DNA of 64,000 bases from Candidatus Microbacterium colombiense. Lineage in GTDB: Bacteria; Actinomycetota; Actinomycetes; Actinomycetales; Microbacteriaceae. Made by a program: the position numbers and the translations under genes. The DNA is taken from the NCBI GenBank assembly GCA_029203165.1, contig CP119308.1, positions 2,046,001 to 2,110,000 of the forward strand, in the 5' to 3' direction. Within the stretch, counting starts at the first letter, position 1. Every line of letters begins with the position of its first letter. Shown here piece by piece: positions 32,817 through 41,651 of the stretch. The notes below the pieces were generated by a model. The model was not told the DNA's origin, did no database searches, and saw only the letters and a program-made list of their open reading frames with translations.

Positions 32817-35018
32817 TCAGCCGCGGCTCACGGTGGGGACGTGCGGGTCGTTCTGGTGGCGCAGCCAGATCGTCGACAGCGCGGGCAGCGTCACGCTGGC
32901 CGTTGCGACATCGTTCTCGGAGTGCGCGTAGACCAGGCCGAGGTTTCCGGAGCCCCGCCCGCCGTACTCGCCGGCGTCGGTGTTCAGGATCTCCTGCCAA
33001 ACACCCTCGCGGGGGAGTGACAGCCGATACCCCGTGCGCTCGACGCCGGCGAAGTTGCTGATCACGACCACGCGTCCGCCGTGGGCGTCGCGCCGCTCGA
33101 ACGCGACCACTGTCGGATCCCAACTCGGCGCGCCGAGCCGTGTGAACGACGAACCGTCGTTGTCGCGCTCCCACAGCGGTGCTTGGGCCCGGTAGGTGCG
33201 ATTGAGCGTGCCGACGAACTCCTGCAGCTGGCGATGCGACGGCTGGTCGAGCAACCACCAGTCCAGCTCGCGGCCTTCCGACCATTCGGCGAGTTGTCCG
33301 AACTCCTGTCCCATGAAGAGCAGCTTCTTGCCGGGATGCCCCCACATGTACGCCAGGTACGCCCGAGCGTTGGAGAGCTTGTGCCAGTGGTCTCCCGGCA
33401 TCTTGGCGAGCAGACTGCCCTTGCCGTGCACGACCTCGTCATGGCTGATGGGGAGCAGATAGTTCTCACCGAATGCGTAGACGAACGAGAACGTCATCTC
33501 GCCCTCGTGGTGTGCCCGATACATGGGGTCGCGCTCGATGTACTGCAGCGAGTCGTTCATCCAGCCCATGTTCCACTTGAACCCGAAACCGAGTCCGGCA
33601 TGGTCGGTGGGAGCCGTGACACCGGGGAAGCTCGTGGATTCCTCCGCGATCATCATGATCCCGGGGTGCAGTCGGTAGGACGTGGCGTTCACCTCCTGCA
33701 GGAACCTGATGGCCTCCAGGTTCTCCCGCCCGCCGTGGATGTTGGGCTCCCACTCGCCCTCTTCTCGGGAATAGTCGAGATAGAGCATCGAGGCCACGGC
33801 ATCGACACGCAGACCGTCGACGTGGAACTCTTCGAACCAGAACAGCGCGTTGGCGACCAGGAAGCCACGGACCTCCGGGCGACCGTAGTCGAAGATGAGC
33901 GTCCCCCAGTCCTGGTGCTCGCCTCGTCGGGGGTCGGGATGTTCGTAAAGCGGCTGGCCGTCGAAGCGCGCGAGTGCGAAGGCGTCCTTCGGGAAATGAC
34001 CGGGCACCCAGTCCATGATCACGCCGATGCCGGCCTGGTGGAGTCGATCGATCAGGTATCGGAGGTCATCCGGATTCCCGAACCGACTCGTCGGTGCGTA
34101 ATAGCCGCTGACCTGATACCCCCACGAACCGCCGAACGGGTGCTCCGCCAGGGGCATGAACTCCACATGGGTGAACCCCGTGGTGGTCACGTGCTCGATG
34201 AGAGGATCTGCGATCTCCCGATATCCGAGTCCGCCACGCCAGGAGCCGAGGTGCACTTCGTAGATCGACAACGGCTGAGCGACGGCATGTGTGGCCGCCC
34301 GCCGTGTCATCCACGCGCCGTCCGACCAGTGATGGGTGGGCGCGGAGACGACGGATGCGGTGTCGGGCGGCACCTCGGCACTCGACGCGAGCGGATCGGC
34401 CTTGAGGATCCACGTGCCGCTGCGAGTCAGGATCTGATACTTGTACCGGCTTCCGGCCGAGAGCCCCGGGATGAAGAGCTCCCAGATCCCGCTGATGCCC
34501 ATGGATCGCATCGCATGGGATTCACCGTTCCAGCCGTTGTGATCGCCGACCACGCGGACAGCCGATGCATTCGGCGCCCAGACGGCGAATGCCACGCCGA
34601 GCTCTCCGTCCGACGCGCGCGGGTGGGCGCCCAGGACCTGCCACAGGCGCTCGTGGCGGCCCTCTGCGATCAGGTGGAGGTCGAGGTCGCCGAGGGAGGG
34701 TCCGTGTCGGTACGGGTCGCCGCTGAGCGTCTCCTCGTCGTCGCCGTACGCGGTGGCGACGCGATAGGCGATGGGCGGGCCATCATGCCGCACCTCCCAG
34801 ATGCCGTGCGCGACGTGGGCGAGCTCGAGTCGCGTGCCGTCGGAGAACACGGCCGCCACCGCCGCCGCGAGGGGACGGCGCACGCGGATGGTCGTGGCGG
34901 TGCGGTCAGCCGCATCAGTAGTCGGGTGTGCGCCGAGCACCGAGTGCGGATCGTGGTGAGAACCGGCGGCGATCGCCTCCCACTCCGTGGACGCTGCGAT
35001 GTCTTCGATGTAGCTCAT
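32817..35018 (-). CDS. glgB: 1,4-alpha-glucan branching enzyme
   Basis: GH13_9 enzyme forming alpha-1,6 branches. An N-terminal CBM48 (about 100-200; VWAPNASAVRVVGDHNGWNG) precedes the barrel with the nucleophile Asp in VDGLRVDAVASMLYLDYSR, the acid Glu in MMIAEESTSFPG and the transition-state Asp in LPISHDEVVHGKGSL. 733 aa is typical. ATG 35016-35018 (MSYIEDIAAS) overlaps the glgE stop by 4 bp; the longer frame upstream is the glgE antiframe. Last gene of glgX-glgE-glgB. Confidence 0.97.
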   Translation of the reverse strand: MSYIEDIAASTEWEAIAAGSHHDPHSVLGAHPTTDAADRTATTIRVRRPLAAAVAAVFSDGTRLELAHVAHGIWEVRHDGPPIAYRVATAYGDDEETLSGDPYRHGPSLGDLDLHLIAEGRHERLWQVLGAHPRASDGELGVAFAVWAPNASAVRVVGDHNGWNGESHAMRSMGISGIWELFIPGLSAGSRYKYQILTRSGTWILKADPLASSAEVPPDTASVVSAPTHHWSDGAWMTRRAATHAVAQPLSIYEVHLGSWRGGLGYREIADPLIEHVTTTGFTHVEFMPLAEHPFGGSWGYQVSGYYAPTSRFGNPDDLRYLIDRLHQAGIGVIMDWVPGHFPKDAFALARFDGQPLYEHPDPRRGEHQDWGTLIFDYGRPEVRGFLVANALFWFEEFHVDGLRVDAVASMLYLDYSREEGEWEPNIHGGRENLEAIRFLQEVNATSYRLHPGIMMIAEESTSFPGVTAPTDHAGLGFGFKWNMGWMNDSLQYIERDPMYRAHHEGEMTFSFVYAFGENYLLPISHDEVVHGKGSLLAKMPGDHWHKLSNARAYLAYMWGHPGKKLLFMGQEFGQLAEWSEGRELDWWLLDQPSHRQLQEFVGTLNRTYRAQAPLWERDNDGSSFTRLGAPSWDPTVVAFERRDAHGGRVVVISNFAGVERTGYRLSLPREGVWQEILNTDAGEYGGRGSGNLGLVYAHSENDVATASVTLPALSTIWLRHQNDPHVPTVSRG

Positions 35019-37087
35019 GACCGCTTCCTCACCTTCAGAATGTGCACCGGCTCCGAGAACGCGTCCAGGCGCACGTAGTTGTGATCGGCCCAGTTCCAGA
35101 CGGCGCCGGTGAGCAGATCCTCCACCTCGAAGGGATCGCCGGGTTCGATCCCCCACACGGTCGTGTCCAGGTGCACGGTCGTCTCACGGACCGAGTGGGG
35201 ATCGACGTTGGCGACCACGATGATCGTGTCGGCCGCACCGGTGCCCGTGAAGGCCGCATCGAGGTGCTTGCTGTAGACGAGCACGGCGTCGTCATCGCTC
35301 CAGTGCGCGCGGAAGTTTCGAAGCTGGCGCAGCGCGGGGTGGGCGCGCCGGATCCCGTTCAGGGAGCGCAGCAGCGGGGCGAGGGAGTCGCCACGTGCCT
35401 CCGCGCCCTCCCAGTCGCGGAACTTGTACTCGTACTTCTCGTTGTCGATGTTCTCTTCCGAGCCCGGGCGGGCCACGTTCTCGAAGAGTTCGTAGCCGGC
35501 GTACACGCCGTAGAGCGGAGCAGCGGTCGCGGCGATGCAGGCGCGGATCCGATACGCCGCTCTGCCACCGAACTGCAGGTACTCGGTCAAGATGTCGTGC
35601 GTGTTCACGAAGAGATTCGGTCGCATGTAGTCGCTCGTCTCCTGAGAGACCGACGTCAGGAACTCCTCGAGCTCCGCCTTCGTGTTGCGCCAGGTGAAGT
35701 AGCTGTAGCTCTGTTGGAAGCCCACGGCCGCGAGGGAACGCATCACGGCGGGGCGGGTGAACGCCTCGGCGAGGAAGATGACATCGGGATCCTCTGCGGC
35801 GATGACCGCGATCAGCCACTCCCAGAACTGCAGGGGCTTGGTGTGCGGATTGTCCACGCGGAAGATCTTCACGCCTTGTCGCACCCAGTGCCGCACGATC
35901 CGCAGCATCTCGGCGTAGATGCCCTCGGGATCGTTGTCGAAGTTCAGCGGGTAGATGTCCTGATACTTCTTGGGTGGATTCTCGGCGTACGCGATCGTGC
36001 CATCCGGGAGCGTCGTGAACCACTCCGGGTGCTCGGTAACCCACGGGTGGTCGGGGGAGGCCTGCAGCGCGAGGTCGAGTGCGACCTCCAACCCCTCGGA
36101 GCGCGCCGCGCGCACGAACGCACGGAAGTCCTGGGCCGAGCCGAGGTCCGGATGGATCGCGTCGTGTCCTCCCGCGGCCGCACCGATCGCGTAGGGCGAG
36201 CCGGGATCACCGGGTTCGGTCGTCAGCGTGTTGTTGCGCCCCTTGCGGTGAGTGTCGCCGATCGGATGGATCGGCACGAGGTACAGCACGTCGAAGCCCA
36301 TGGCGGCCACGGCCGGGAGGCGTTTCGCGACCGTCCGGAAGGTCCCGGATTTCACGGATCCGTCCTTGAGCCGCTTGGCGCCCTCGGAACGCGGGAAGAA
36401 CTCGTACCAGGCGGCGACGCCGGCACCGGTGCGATCGACCGTGAGGCGCGCCGGGTCCGTGGTGGAGCGGAGCGTCATGAGAGGGCGTTCCGCGAACACC
36501 CGCGCAAGCGCGGCATCCGACGAGAGTTCCAGGGCGAGCGTCCCGTCATCCTCCGTGAGAGAGGCCGCGCGTGCGCGAAGGTCACGCCGTTGAGCCGCCG
36601 GGCGGTCCTTCTCTGTGGCGGCGCGGATCAGGAGCTCGGCTCCGAGTGCGGTCATCACGGGCACATCGACGCCGGCGGCGATCTTCAGCGATGCCGCGTG
36701 CGCCCAGGTCTCGAAGTCGTCGGAGAAGGCTTCGAAGGCGAACGTCCAGTCGCCCTGGAGATCCAGTGCGATCTCCGCCGCCCAGCGGTCCGTGCCGTCA
36801 GCGAGCGCCGTCAGCCGGTGCAGGCTCTCCTCGCCTGTCGGATCCGTGAGCCGCAGGTGCACCCCGATCGCGTCGTGCCCTTCTCGGAAGGAGACCACGC
36901 TGAACGGCACCACCTCGCCCGCGAACGCCTTCGGGGGATACCCGCCGGGCACGAAGGGTCTGGCGTCGGTGAGGGGGAGCCGCGTGGCGCGGAGCGTTGC
37001 ACTGCCGCGATCCCCTCCCGACACGCGCGTCGGGATCTGAACGGAGCTCCGAAGAGCCGAGGACCGGGTACCAGAACGTGCAGCCAC
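35015..37087 (-). CDS. glgE: Alpha-1,4-glucan:maltose-1-phosphate maltosyltransferase
   Basis: GH13_3 enzyme that elongates alpha-glucan using maltose 1-phosphate. Visible: GFDVLYLVPIHPIGDTHRKG (about 258), the nucleophile Asp in FRVDNPHTKPLQFWEW, the acid Glu in IFLAEAFTRP and the Asp in NTHDILTEY. 690 aa fits. The GTG start at 37087 is preceded by TACATT at exactly 6 nt; 30 residues precede the first conserved stretch (TRLPLTDARPFVPGG). Together with GlgB it makes branched alpha-glucan; neither TreS nor Pep2, which would supply maltose 1-phosphate, is in the window. Confidence 0.96.
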   Translation of the reverse strand: MAARSGTRSSALRSSVQIPTRVSGGDRGSATLRATRLPLTDARPFVPGGYPPKAFAGEVVPFSVVSFREGHDAIGVHLRLTDPTGEESLHRLTALADGTDRWAAEIALDLQGDWTFAFEAFSDDFETWAHAASLKIAAGVDVPVMTALGAELLIRAATEKDRPAAQRRDLRARAASLTEDDGTLALELSSDAALARVFAERPLMTLRSTTDPARLTVDRTGAGVAAWYEFFPRSEGAKRLKDGSVKSGTFRTVAKRLPAVAAMGFDVLYLVPIHPIGDTHRKGRNNTLTTEPGDPGSPYAIGAAAGGHDAIHPDLGSAQDFRAFVRAARSEGLEVALDLALQASPDHPWVTEHPEWFTTLPDGTIAYAENPPKKYQDIYPLNFDNDPEGIYAEMLRIVRHWVRQGVKIFRVDNPHTKPLQFWEWLIAVIAAEDPDVIFLAEAFTRPAVMRSLAAVGFQQSYSYFTWRNTKAELEEFLTSVSQETSDYMRPNLFVNTHDILTEYLQFGGRAAYRIRACIAATAAPLYGVYAGYELFENVARPGSEENIDNEKYEYKFRDWEGAEARGDSLAPLLRSLNGIRRAHPALRQLRNFRAHWSDDDAVLVYSKHLDAAFTGTGAADTIIVVANVDPHSVRETTVHLDTTVWGIEPGDPFEVEDLLTGAVWNWADHNYVRLDAFSEPVHILKVRKRS

Positions 37088-37093
37088 ACCCCG

Positions 37094-37099
37094 AATGTA
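37094..37099 (-). promoter_or_regulatory. Leaderless-type -10 (TACATT) for glgE-glgB
   Basis: TACATT on the minus strand ends 6 nt before the glgE GTG at 37087, inside the 66-bp glgX-glgE gap. It suggests glgE-glgB can be expressed apart from glgX. Confidence 0.45.
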
Positions 37100-37153
37100 C
37101 CGCGCCGATCGGGCCGCGGGTAGCGACTGACGCGGGTGCGTCGGCGACGAGAT

Positions 37154-39226
37154 TCACTCGATCCGGAACAGCCTCATCGATGTGCCTGGGATCGGAAGGA
37201 TGTCGCCGGGTGCGAACACCTCCGAGTCGTCGGTCGGGCGGTCATCCGCGCTCGACCACAGGGCGACGAAACGAGTGGCGCCGTCGATCTCATCCGGAAG
37301 CCGCACATCGATCGGGGACTCCGTGCCGTGGACGATCAGAAGGATGCGATTGGCTTCCTCACGATCAGGCGTGGATGCTGCGACGTACTGGAGCGTGCGG
37401 TTGCCGGGATCGGCCCACTGCGCACTCTCCATCGTCTCGCCGTTCTGATCGAACCAGTCCATCACGGACGCGTTCGGGATGTGCTCGCCGAGGCGGGCAT
37501 AGCGGCTGGGGCGGAGCGCGGGGTTGGTGGAGCGGAGTTCGATGAGACGAGCGACGTGCGCGCGCAGGTCGTCCTGCCAGGGCTCGGACTCCCAGCTGAG
37601 CCATGTCATCGCGGAGTCCTGCGCGTACGCGTTGTTGTTGCCGCGCTGCGTGCGTCCGACCTCGTCGCCCGCCGTGAGCATCGGGATGCCCGCTGACAGC
37701 AGGAGCGTACCGAGCAGATTGCGCATCGCCTTGCGTCGCGCAGCGAGGATCGCGGGGTCGTCGGTGGGCCCCTCGACACCGTGGTTGAACGCGCGGTTCA
37801 TGTCGGCGCCGTCGCGGTTCTGTTCGCCGTTGGCCTCGTTGTGCTTGACGTCGTACGACACGAGGTCGTGCAGGGTGAACCCGTCGTGCGCCGTGACGAA
37901 GTTCACGCTCGCGAGAGGGCCGCGGTCCTCGCTGAAGGTGTTCGACGACCCGGCGAGCCGGGTGGCGAACCCGCCGATGCCGACCGGGGCCGACGCGCGA
38001 CGTGCATAGTCGATGTCACTGAGCCAGAAGTTGCGGACACGGTCGCGGTAGCGGTCGTTCCATTCGTGCCAGGCGACCGGGAAGTTGCCCGTCTGCCAGC
38101 CGCCGAGACCCACGTCCCAGGGCTCTGCGATCAGCTTCGTGTCCTTGAGGATCGGATCGTTCGCGATGGCCGTGAGCAGGGGGTGCTCCGGGGTGTAGGT
38201 GTGGGCGCCGTCCCGCGCGATGGCGGCTGCGAGGTCGAAGCGGAAGCCGTCGATCTGCATCTCCTGTGCCCAATAGCGCAGTGAGTCGAGCACCAGGCGC
38301 GCGCCGGCATCCGTCGAGGTGTCGAGGGTGTTGCCGCATCCGGTGGTGTCGATGTACGCGCCGGATGCGTCCTGGCGGTAGTAGCTCGCGTTGTCGATGC
38401 CGCGCAGGCTCGAACGGGGCCCACCGATGCCCTCCTCCGAGGTGTGGTTGTACACGACGTCGAGAATCACCTCGATACCTGCCTCGTGAAGAAGGCGCAC
38501 CATGCCCTTGAACTCCGAGAGCACGGCTTCAGGACCCTCCTTGCGCGCGTCCTCCGTGGCGTAGGCGGTGTGCGGCGTGAAGAAGTTGAGAGTGTTGTAG
38601 CCCCAGTAGTTCGTCAGCCCGCGCTCGAGCAGGCGCGGCTCAGGCACGAACGCGTGCACCGGCAGCAACTCGACCGACGTGATCCCGAGCGAATGGAAGT
38701 ACTCGATCATGGCGGGATGCGCGAGGCCCGCATAGGTGCCGTGGAGAGCGGGCGGCACGTCGGGGTGGCGCTTGGTGAGGCCCTTCAGGTGGCCTTCGTA
38801 GATGACGGTGCGATCGAGCGGCACCCGGGGCTTCTGCGAATCGCCCCAGTCGAAGCCGTCGACGATGACGACGGAGCGCCATTCCTCGTAGCCGTCCCCC
38901 TGCGCCAACCCCCGGGAGTAGGGGTCGAGAAGCATCGTCTCCGGGTTGAAGGTGTTGCCGGGTCCGTGTGGCCCACCCACTCGGATCGCGTACCGAACTC
39001 CGGGCTGAAGGAGCGGGGTGGTGACCTGCCATATCCCGCCGGGGAGGCGCTCGAGGGCGACTTCGTCGGTCGCCCAGTCGAGGTCGGTGGCATCGAACAC
39101 CACGAGCTCGACGGAGGATGCGTTCTGCGACCAGATGCGCAGGGTCCCGACGCCGTCGTGAAGGCGGACGCCGAGGTTGTCGAGTGCAGTACCGCCGGGC
39201 GCGGCGAAGTCTCGGGAGGCGGGCAT
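37154..39226 (-). CDS. glgX: Glycogen debranching enzyme GlgX
   Basis: GH13_11 isoamylase-type debranching enzyme. N-terminal CBM48 (about 20-100; LRIWSQNASSVELVVFD), YEGHLKGLTKRHPDVP, NYWGYNTLNFFTPH, then nucleophile Asp in IDGFRFDLAAAIARD, acid Glu in LIAEPWDVG and Asp in VTAHDGFTLHDLVSYD. 690 aa is typical. ATG 39224-39226 sits 6 nt after TAGTGT. It clears alpha-glucan branches and may degrade the polymer made by GlgE/GlgB. Divergent from the cysteine desulfurase gene. Confidence 0.96.
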   Translation of the reverse strand: MPASRDFAAPGGTALDNLGVRLHDGVGTLRIWSQNASSVELVVFDATDLDWATDEVALERLPGGIWQVTTPLLQPGVRYAIRVGGPHGPGNTFNPETMLLDPYSRGLAQGDGYEEWRSVVIVDGFDWGDSQKPRVPLDRTVIYEGHLKGLTKRHPDVPPALHGTYAGLAHPAMIEYFHSLGITSVELLPVHAFVPEPRLLERGLTNYWGYNTLNFFTPHTAYATEDARKEGPEAVLSEFKGMVRLLHEAGIEVILDVVYNHTSEEGIGGPRSSLRGIDNASYYRQDASGAYIDTTGCGNTLDTSTDAGARLVLDSLRYWAQEMQIDGFRFDLAAAIARDGAHTYTPEHPLLTAIANDPILKDTKLIAEPWDVGLGGWQTGNFPVAWHEWNDRYRDRVRNFWLSDIDYARRASAPVGIGGFATRLAGSSNTFSEDRGPLASVNFVTAHDGFTLHDLVSYDVKHNEANGEQNRDGADMNRAFNHGVEGPTDDPAILAARRKAMRNLLGTLLLSAGIPMLTAGDEVGRTQRGNNNAYAQDSAMTWLSWESEPWQDDLRAHVARLIELRSTNPALRPSRYARLGEHIPNASVMDWFDQNGETMESAQWADPGNRTLQYVAASTPDREEANRILLIVHGTESPIDVRLPDEIDGATRFVALWSSADDRPTDDSEVFAPGDILPIPGTSMRLFRIE

Positions 39227-39232
39227 GAGTAC

Positions 39233-39238
39233 ACACTA
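39233..39238 (-). promoter_or_regulatory. Leaderless-type -10 (TAGTGT) for glgX
   Basis: TAGTGT on the minus strand ends 6 nt before the ATG at 39226. Confidence 0.5.
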
Positions 39239-39318
39239 GGGGGCTGTGACCGGGTGCCAGAACAGCGCGCACTCAGTTCCCCGTGCCAGGGGGTGCGGAA
39301 ATGGGGGAGCATGGACTC

Positions 39319-40494
39319 ATGCGTCATTACCTGGATCACGCGGCGACGACACCTCTGCGCGCCGAGGCACGCGATGCGTGGGTGAGCGCGTCGGAGCTCG
39401 TCGGGAACGCGTCGTCGACGCACGGCGCGGGTCAGGACGCGCGACGGTTGTTGGAGGAGTCGCGTGAGCGTGTGGCCGCGGTGCTGGACGCCGACCCCAT
39501 CGAGGTCGTGTTCACCTCGGGAGGCACCGAGTCGATCAACCTGGCGCTGCAGGGACTGTGGCACGCGAGGATGCCGGGAACTGATGCGATCGTGATCCCC
39601 GAAGGCGAGCATCACGCGACCATGGACACGGTCGCCGCTCTCGTCGCGGAGGGCGCGACATCACGCGTCGTCACGGTCACGCAGTACGGACGGATCCTCG
39701 CCGACGAGTTCGCGACGCAGTTGCCGGGTGCTGCGCTGGCGACCGCGCTCATCGCGAACAACGAGGTGGGCACGATCAATGACGCGACCGCGTTGGCCGC
39801 CGGGGCGAGTGAAGCGCATATTCCTCTGCATCTGGACGCGGTCTCGGCGCTGGGGCACGTGCCACTCTCCTTCCGCGCTCTCCGCGGTGATGCCCCCGCG
39901 GGCAGCGGACTCGTCGCCTTGAGCGTCGCGGGACACAAGATCGGAGCGCCGGTCGGTGTCGGTGCGCTCGTGGTGGCGCGCACGGCCCGCTTGACCGCCA
40001 GCATCCGTGGGGGCGCGCAGCAACGCGGACTGAGGGCCGGCACCCAGGACATCGCGGGAGCCACGGCCTTCGCGACCGCGCTCGAGCTCGCCGACGATGA
40101 ACGCGTGTCCGAGGGTGTGCGCCTCGCCCGCCTCCGGGATCGACTGATCGACGGCATCCGGAGCCGTGTCCCGGCGGCAGAGCTCCTCGGCGATCCCGTG
40201 GATCGCCTCCCCGGTAACGCTCATGTGCTCTTCCCCGGGGCGGTCGGAGAGAGCCTGCTGTTCCTCCTCGACGTCGCAGGAGTCGCGGCATCCACAGGGT
40301 CTGCGTGCCAAGCGGGCGTCGCCGAACCCTCGCACGTGGTCATCGCGATGGGACGGAGCGAACAGGAGGCGCGCAGCGTGCTGCGGTTCAGCCTCGGGCG
40401 CACGTCCACAGACGCAGACGTGGATGCCGTGCTGGCAGCGGTCACAGACGCGTACCTTCGGGCATCCGGGCCCCGCACAGCGGCGCGCTCGTAG
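39319..40494 (+). CDS. Cysteine desulfurase (NifS/IscS family)
   Basis: PLP enzyme that takes sulfur from cysteine. Visible: YLDHAATTPLR, VFTSGGTESINLAL, ALIANNEVGTIND, LHLDAVSALGH (Asp to PLP), SVAGHKIGAPVGVGAL (PLP Lys) and the persulfide Cys loop STGSACQAGVAEPS. 391 aa. ATG 39319 has a GGGGGAG site at 39303-39309; 12 more in-frame codons lie upstream. Only 9 bp before mnmA, so it very likely supplies sulfur for tRNA 2-thiolation, possibly also Fe-S clusters. Confidence 0.95.
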   Translation: MRHYLDHAATTPLRAEARDAWVSASELVGNASSTHGAGQDARRLLEESRERVAAVLDADPIEVVFTSGGTESINLALQGLWHARMPGTDAIVIPEGEHHATMDTVAALVAEGATSRVVTVTQYGRILADEFATQLPGAALATALIANNEVGTINDATALAAGASEAHIPLHLDAVSALGHVPLSFRALRGDAPAGSGLVALSVAGHKIGAPVGVGALVVARTARLTASIRGGAQQRGLRAGTQDIAGATAFATALELADDERVSEGVRLARLRDRLIDGIRSRVPAAELLGDPVDRLPGNAHVLFPGAVGESLLFLLDVAGVAASTGSACQAGVAEPSHVVIAMGRSEQEARSVLRFSLGRTSTDADVDAVLAAVTDAYLRASGPRTAARS

Positions 40495-40497
40495 ACT
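40492..40497 (+). promoter_or_regulatory. Leaderless-type -10 (TAGACT) for mnmA, overlapping the upstream stop codon
   Basis: TAGACT starts with the TAG stop of the cysteine desulfurase gene (40492-40494) and ends exactly 6 nt before the mnmA ATG at 40504. Confidence 0.55.
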
Positions 40498-40503
40498 GGA
40501 AGC

Positions 40504-41601
40504 ATGCGCATACTGGCGGCGATGAGTGGCGGAGTCGACTCGGCGGTGGCCGCTGCGCGCGCGGTCGACGAGGGACACGATGTGGTCGGCGTGCATCTCG
40601 CCCTGTCGCGCGCCGGAGGAACCCTGCGCACCGGCAGCCGTGGCTGCTGCACGATCGAAGACGCGATGGATGCCCGGCGCGCTTCGGACCGGCTCGGGAT
40701 CCCGTTCTATGTGTGGGACTTCTCCGAAAGGTTCCGCGATGATGTGATCGATGATTTCATCGCCGAGTACCAGGCGGGGCGCACTCCCAACCCGTGCATG
40801 CGGTGCAACGAGAAGATCAAGTTCGCCGCTCTGCTGGAGCGGGCCATCGAGCTGGGCTTCGACGCCGTGTGCACCGGACACTACGCGACTCTCATCGACG
40901 GGCCCGGCGGTCTGGAGCTGCACCGGGCGTCCGACAACGCCAAAGATCAGTCGTACGTGCTGGGCGTTCTCACGTCCGAGCAGCTCGCGCACACGTACTT
41001 CCCGCTGGGCACGACGCCGTCGAAGGCACTGGTGCGCGCGGAAGCGGCCGAGCGCGGACTCACGGTGGCGCAGAAGCCGGACAGCCATGACATCTGTTTC
41101 ATCCCCGACGGTGACACTCGCGGATGGTTGGCGGAGAAGGTCGGCACCGCGACCGGCGAGATCGTCGATCGTGACGGTGCGGTCGTCGGATCGCACGAGG
41201 GCGCGCACGGCTTCACCGTCGGGCAGCGACGTGGACTGAAGCTCGGCGTGCCGGCGGCGGACGGTAAGCCCCGTTTCGTCCTCGAAGTGCGTCCGGTCTC
41301 GAACACCGTGGTGGTCGGCCCGAAGGAGGCGCTCGCGATCGCCGAGATCTCGGGGGAGCGGTTCAGCTGGGCTGGAGCGGCGCCCGCATCATCGGAGTTC
41401 GAGTGCCATGTGCAGATCCGCGCCCATGCCGAGCCCGTCGAGGCCATCGCCCATGTGACGCCGGGCGGCGTGCGCGTGGTGCCGGAGGTGCCGCTCGATG
41501 GGGTGGCCCCAGGCCAGACGGCAGTGTTGTACATCGGGACGCGGGTACTGGGTCAGTTCACGATCGACACGACCGTCTCGGCCGTGCCCGTCGGCGTCTG
41601 A
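40504..41601 (+). CDS. mnmA: tRNA-specific 2-thiouridylase MnmA
   Basis: Makes s2U34 in tRNA-Lys, -Glu and -Gln. The PP-loop is MSGGVDSAVAAARAV; the nucleophile Cys is in PNPCMRCNEKIKF (about 100) and the persulfide Cys in DSHDICFIPDGD (about 197). DAVCTGHYATL and DQSYVLGVL are also typical. 365 aa. It stands next to its likely sulfur donor, the cysteine desulfurase. Confidence 0.97.
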   Translation: MRILAAMSGGVDSAVAAARAVDEGHDVVGVHLALSRAGGTLRTGSRGCCTIEDAMDARRASDRLGIPFYVWDFSERFRDDVIDDFIAEYQAGRTPNPCMRCNEKIKFAALLERAIELGFDAVCTGHYATLIDGPGGLELHRASDNAKDQSYVLGVLTSEQLAHTYFPLGTTPSKALVRAEAAERGLTVAQKPDSHDICFIPDGDTRGWLAEKVGTATGEIVDRDGAVVGSHEGAHGFTVGQRRGLKLGVPAADGKPRFVLEVRPVSNTVVVGPKEALAIAEISGERFSWAGAAPASSEFECHVQIRAHAEPVEAIAHVTPGGVRVVPEVPLDGVAPGQTAVLYIGTRVLGQFTIDTTVSAVPVGV

Positions 41602-41639
41602 CCGCGAGATCCGCACCGCGCGATGTCGGTAGGCGCTCT

Positions 41640-41645
41640 TAGACT
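41640..41645 (+). promoter_or_regulatory. Leaderless-type -10 (TAGACT) for ligA
   Basis: TAGACT ends exactly 6 nt before the GTG at 41652, the same hexamer and spacing as at mnmA and gatC. No ribosome-binding site lies in between. Confidence 0.6.
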
Positions 41646-41651
41646 GGCGGG

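Noticed and set aside
35042..37123. A 693-codon plus-strand frame (and a similar 665-codon one at 33081-35078)
   Set aside because: Antisense to glgE and glgB, which carry all catalytic residues. Composition is biased to Arg/Gly/Val/Asp as in GC-rich shadows.
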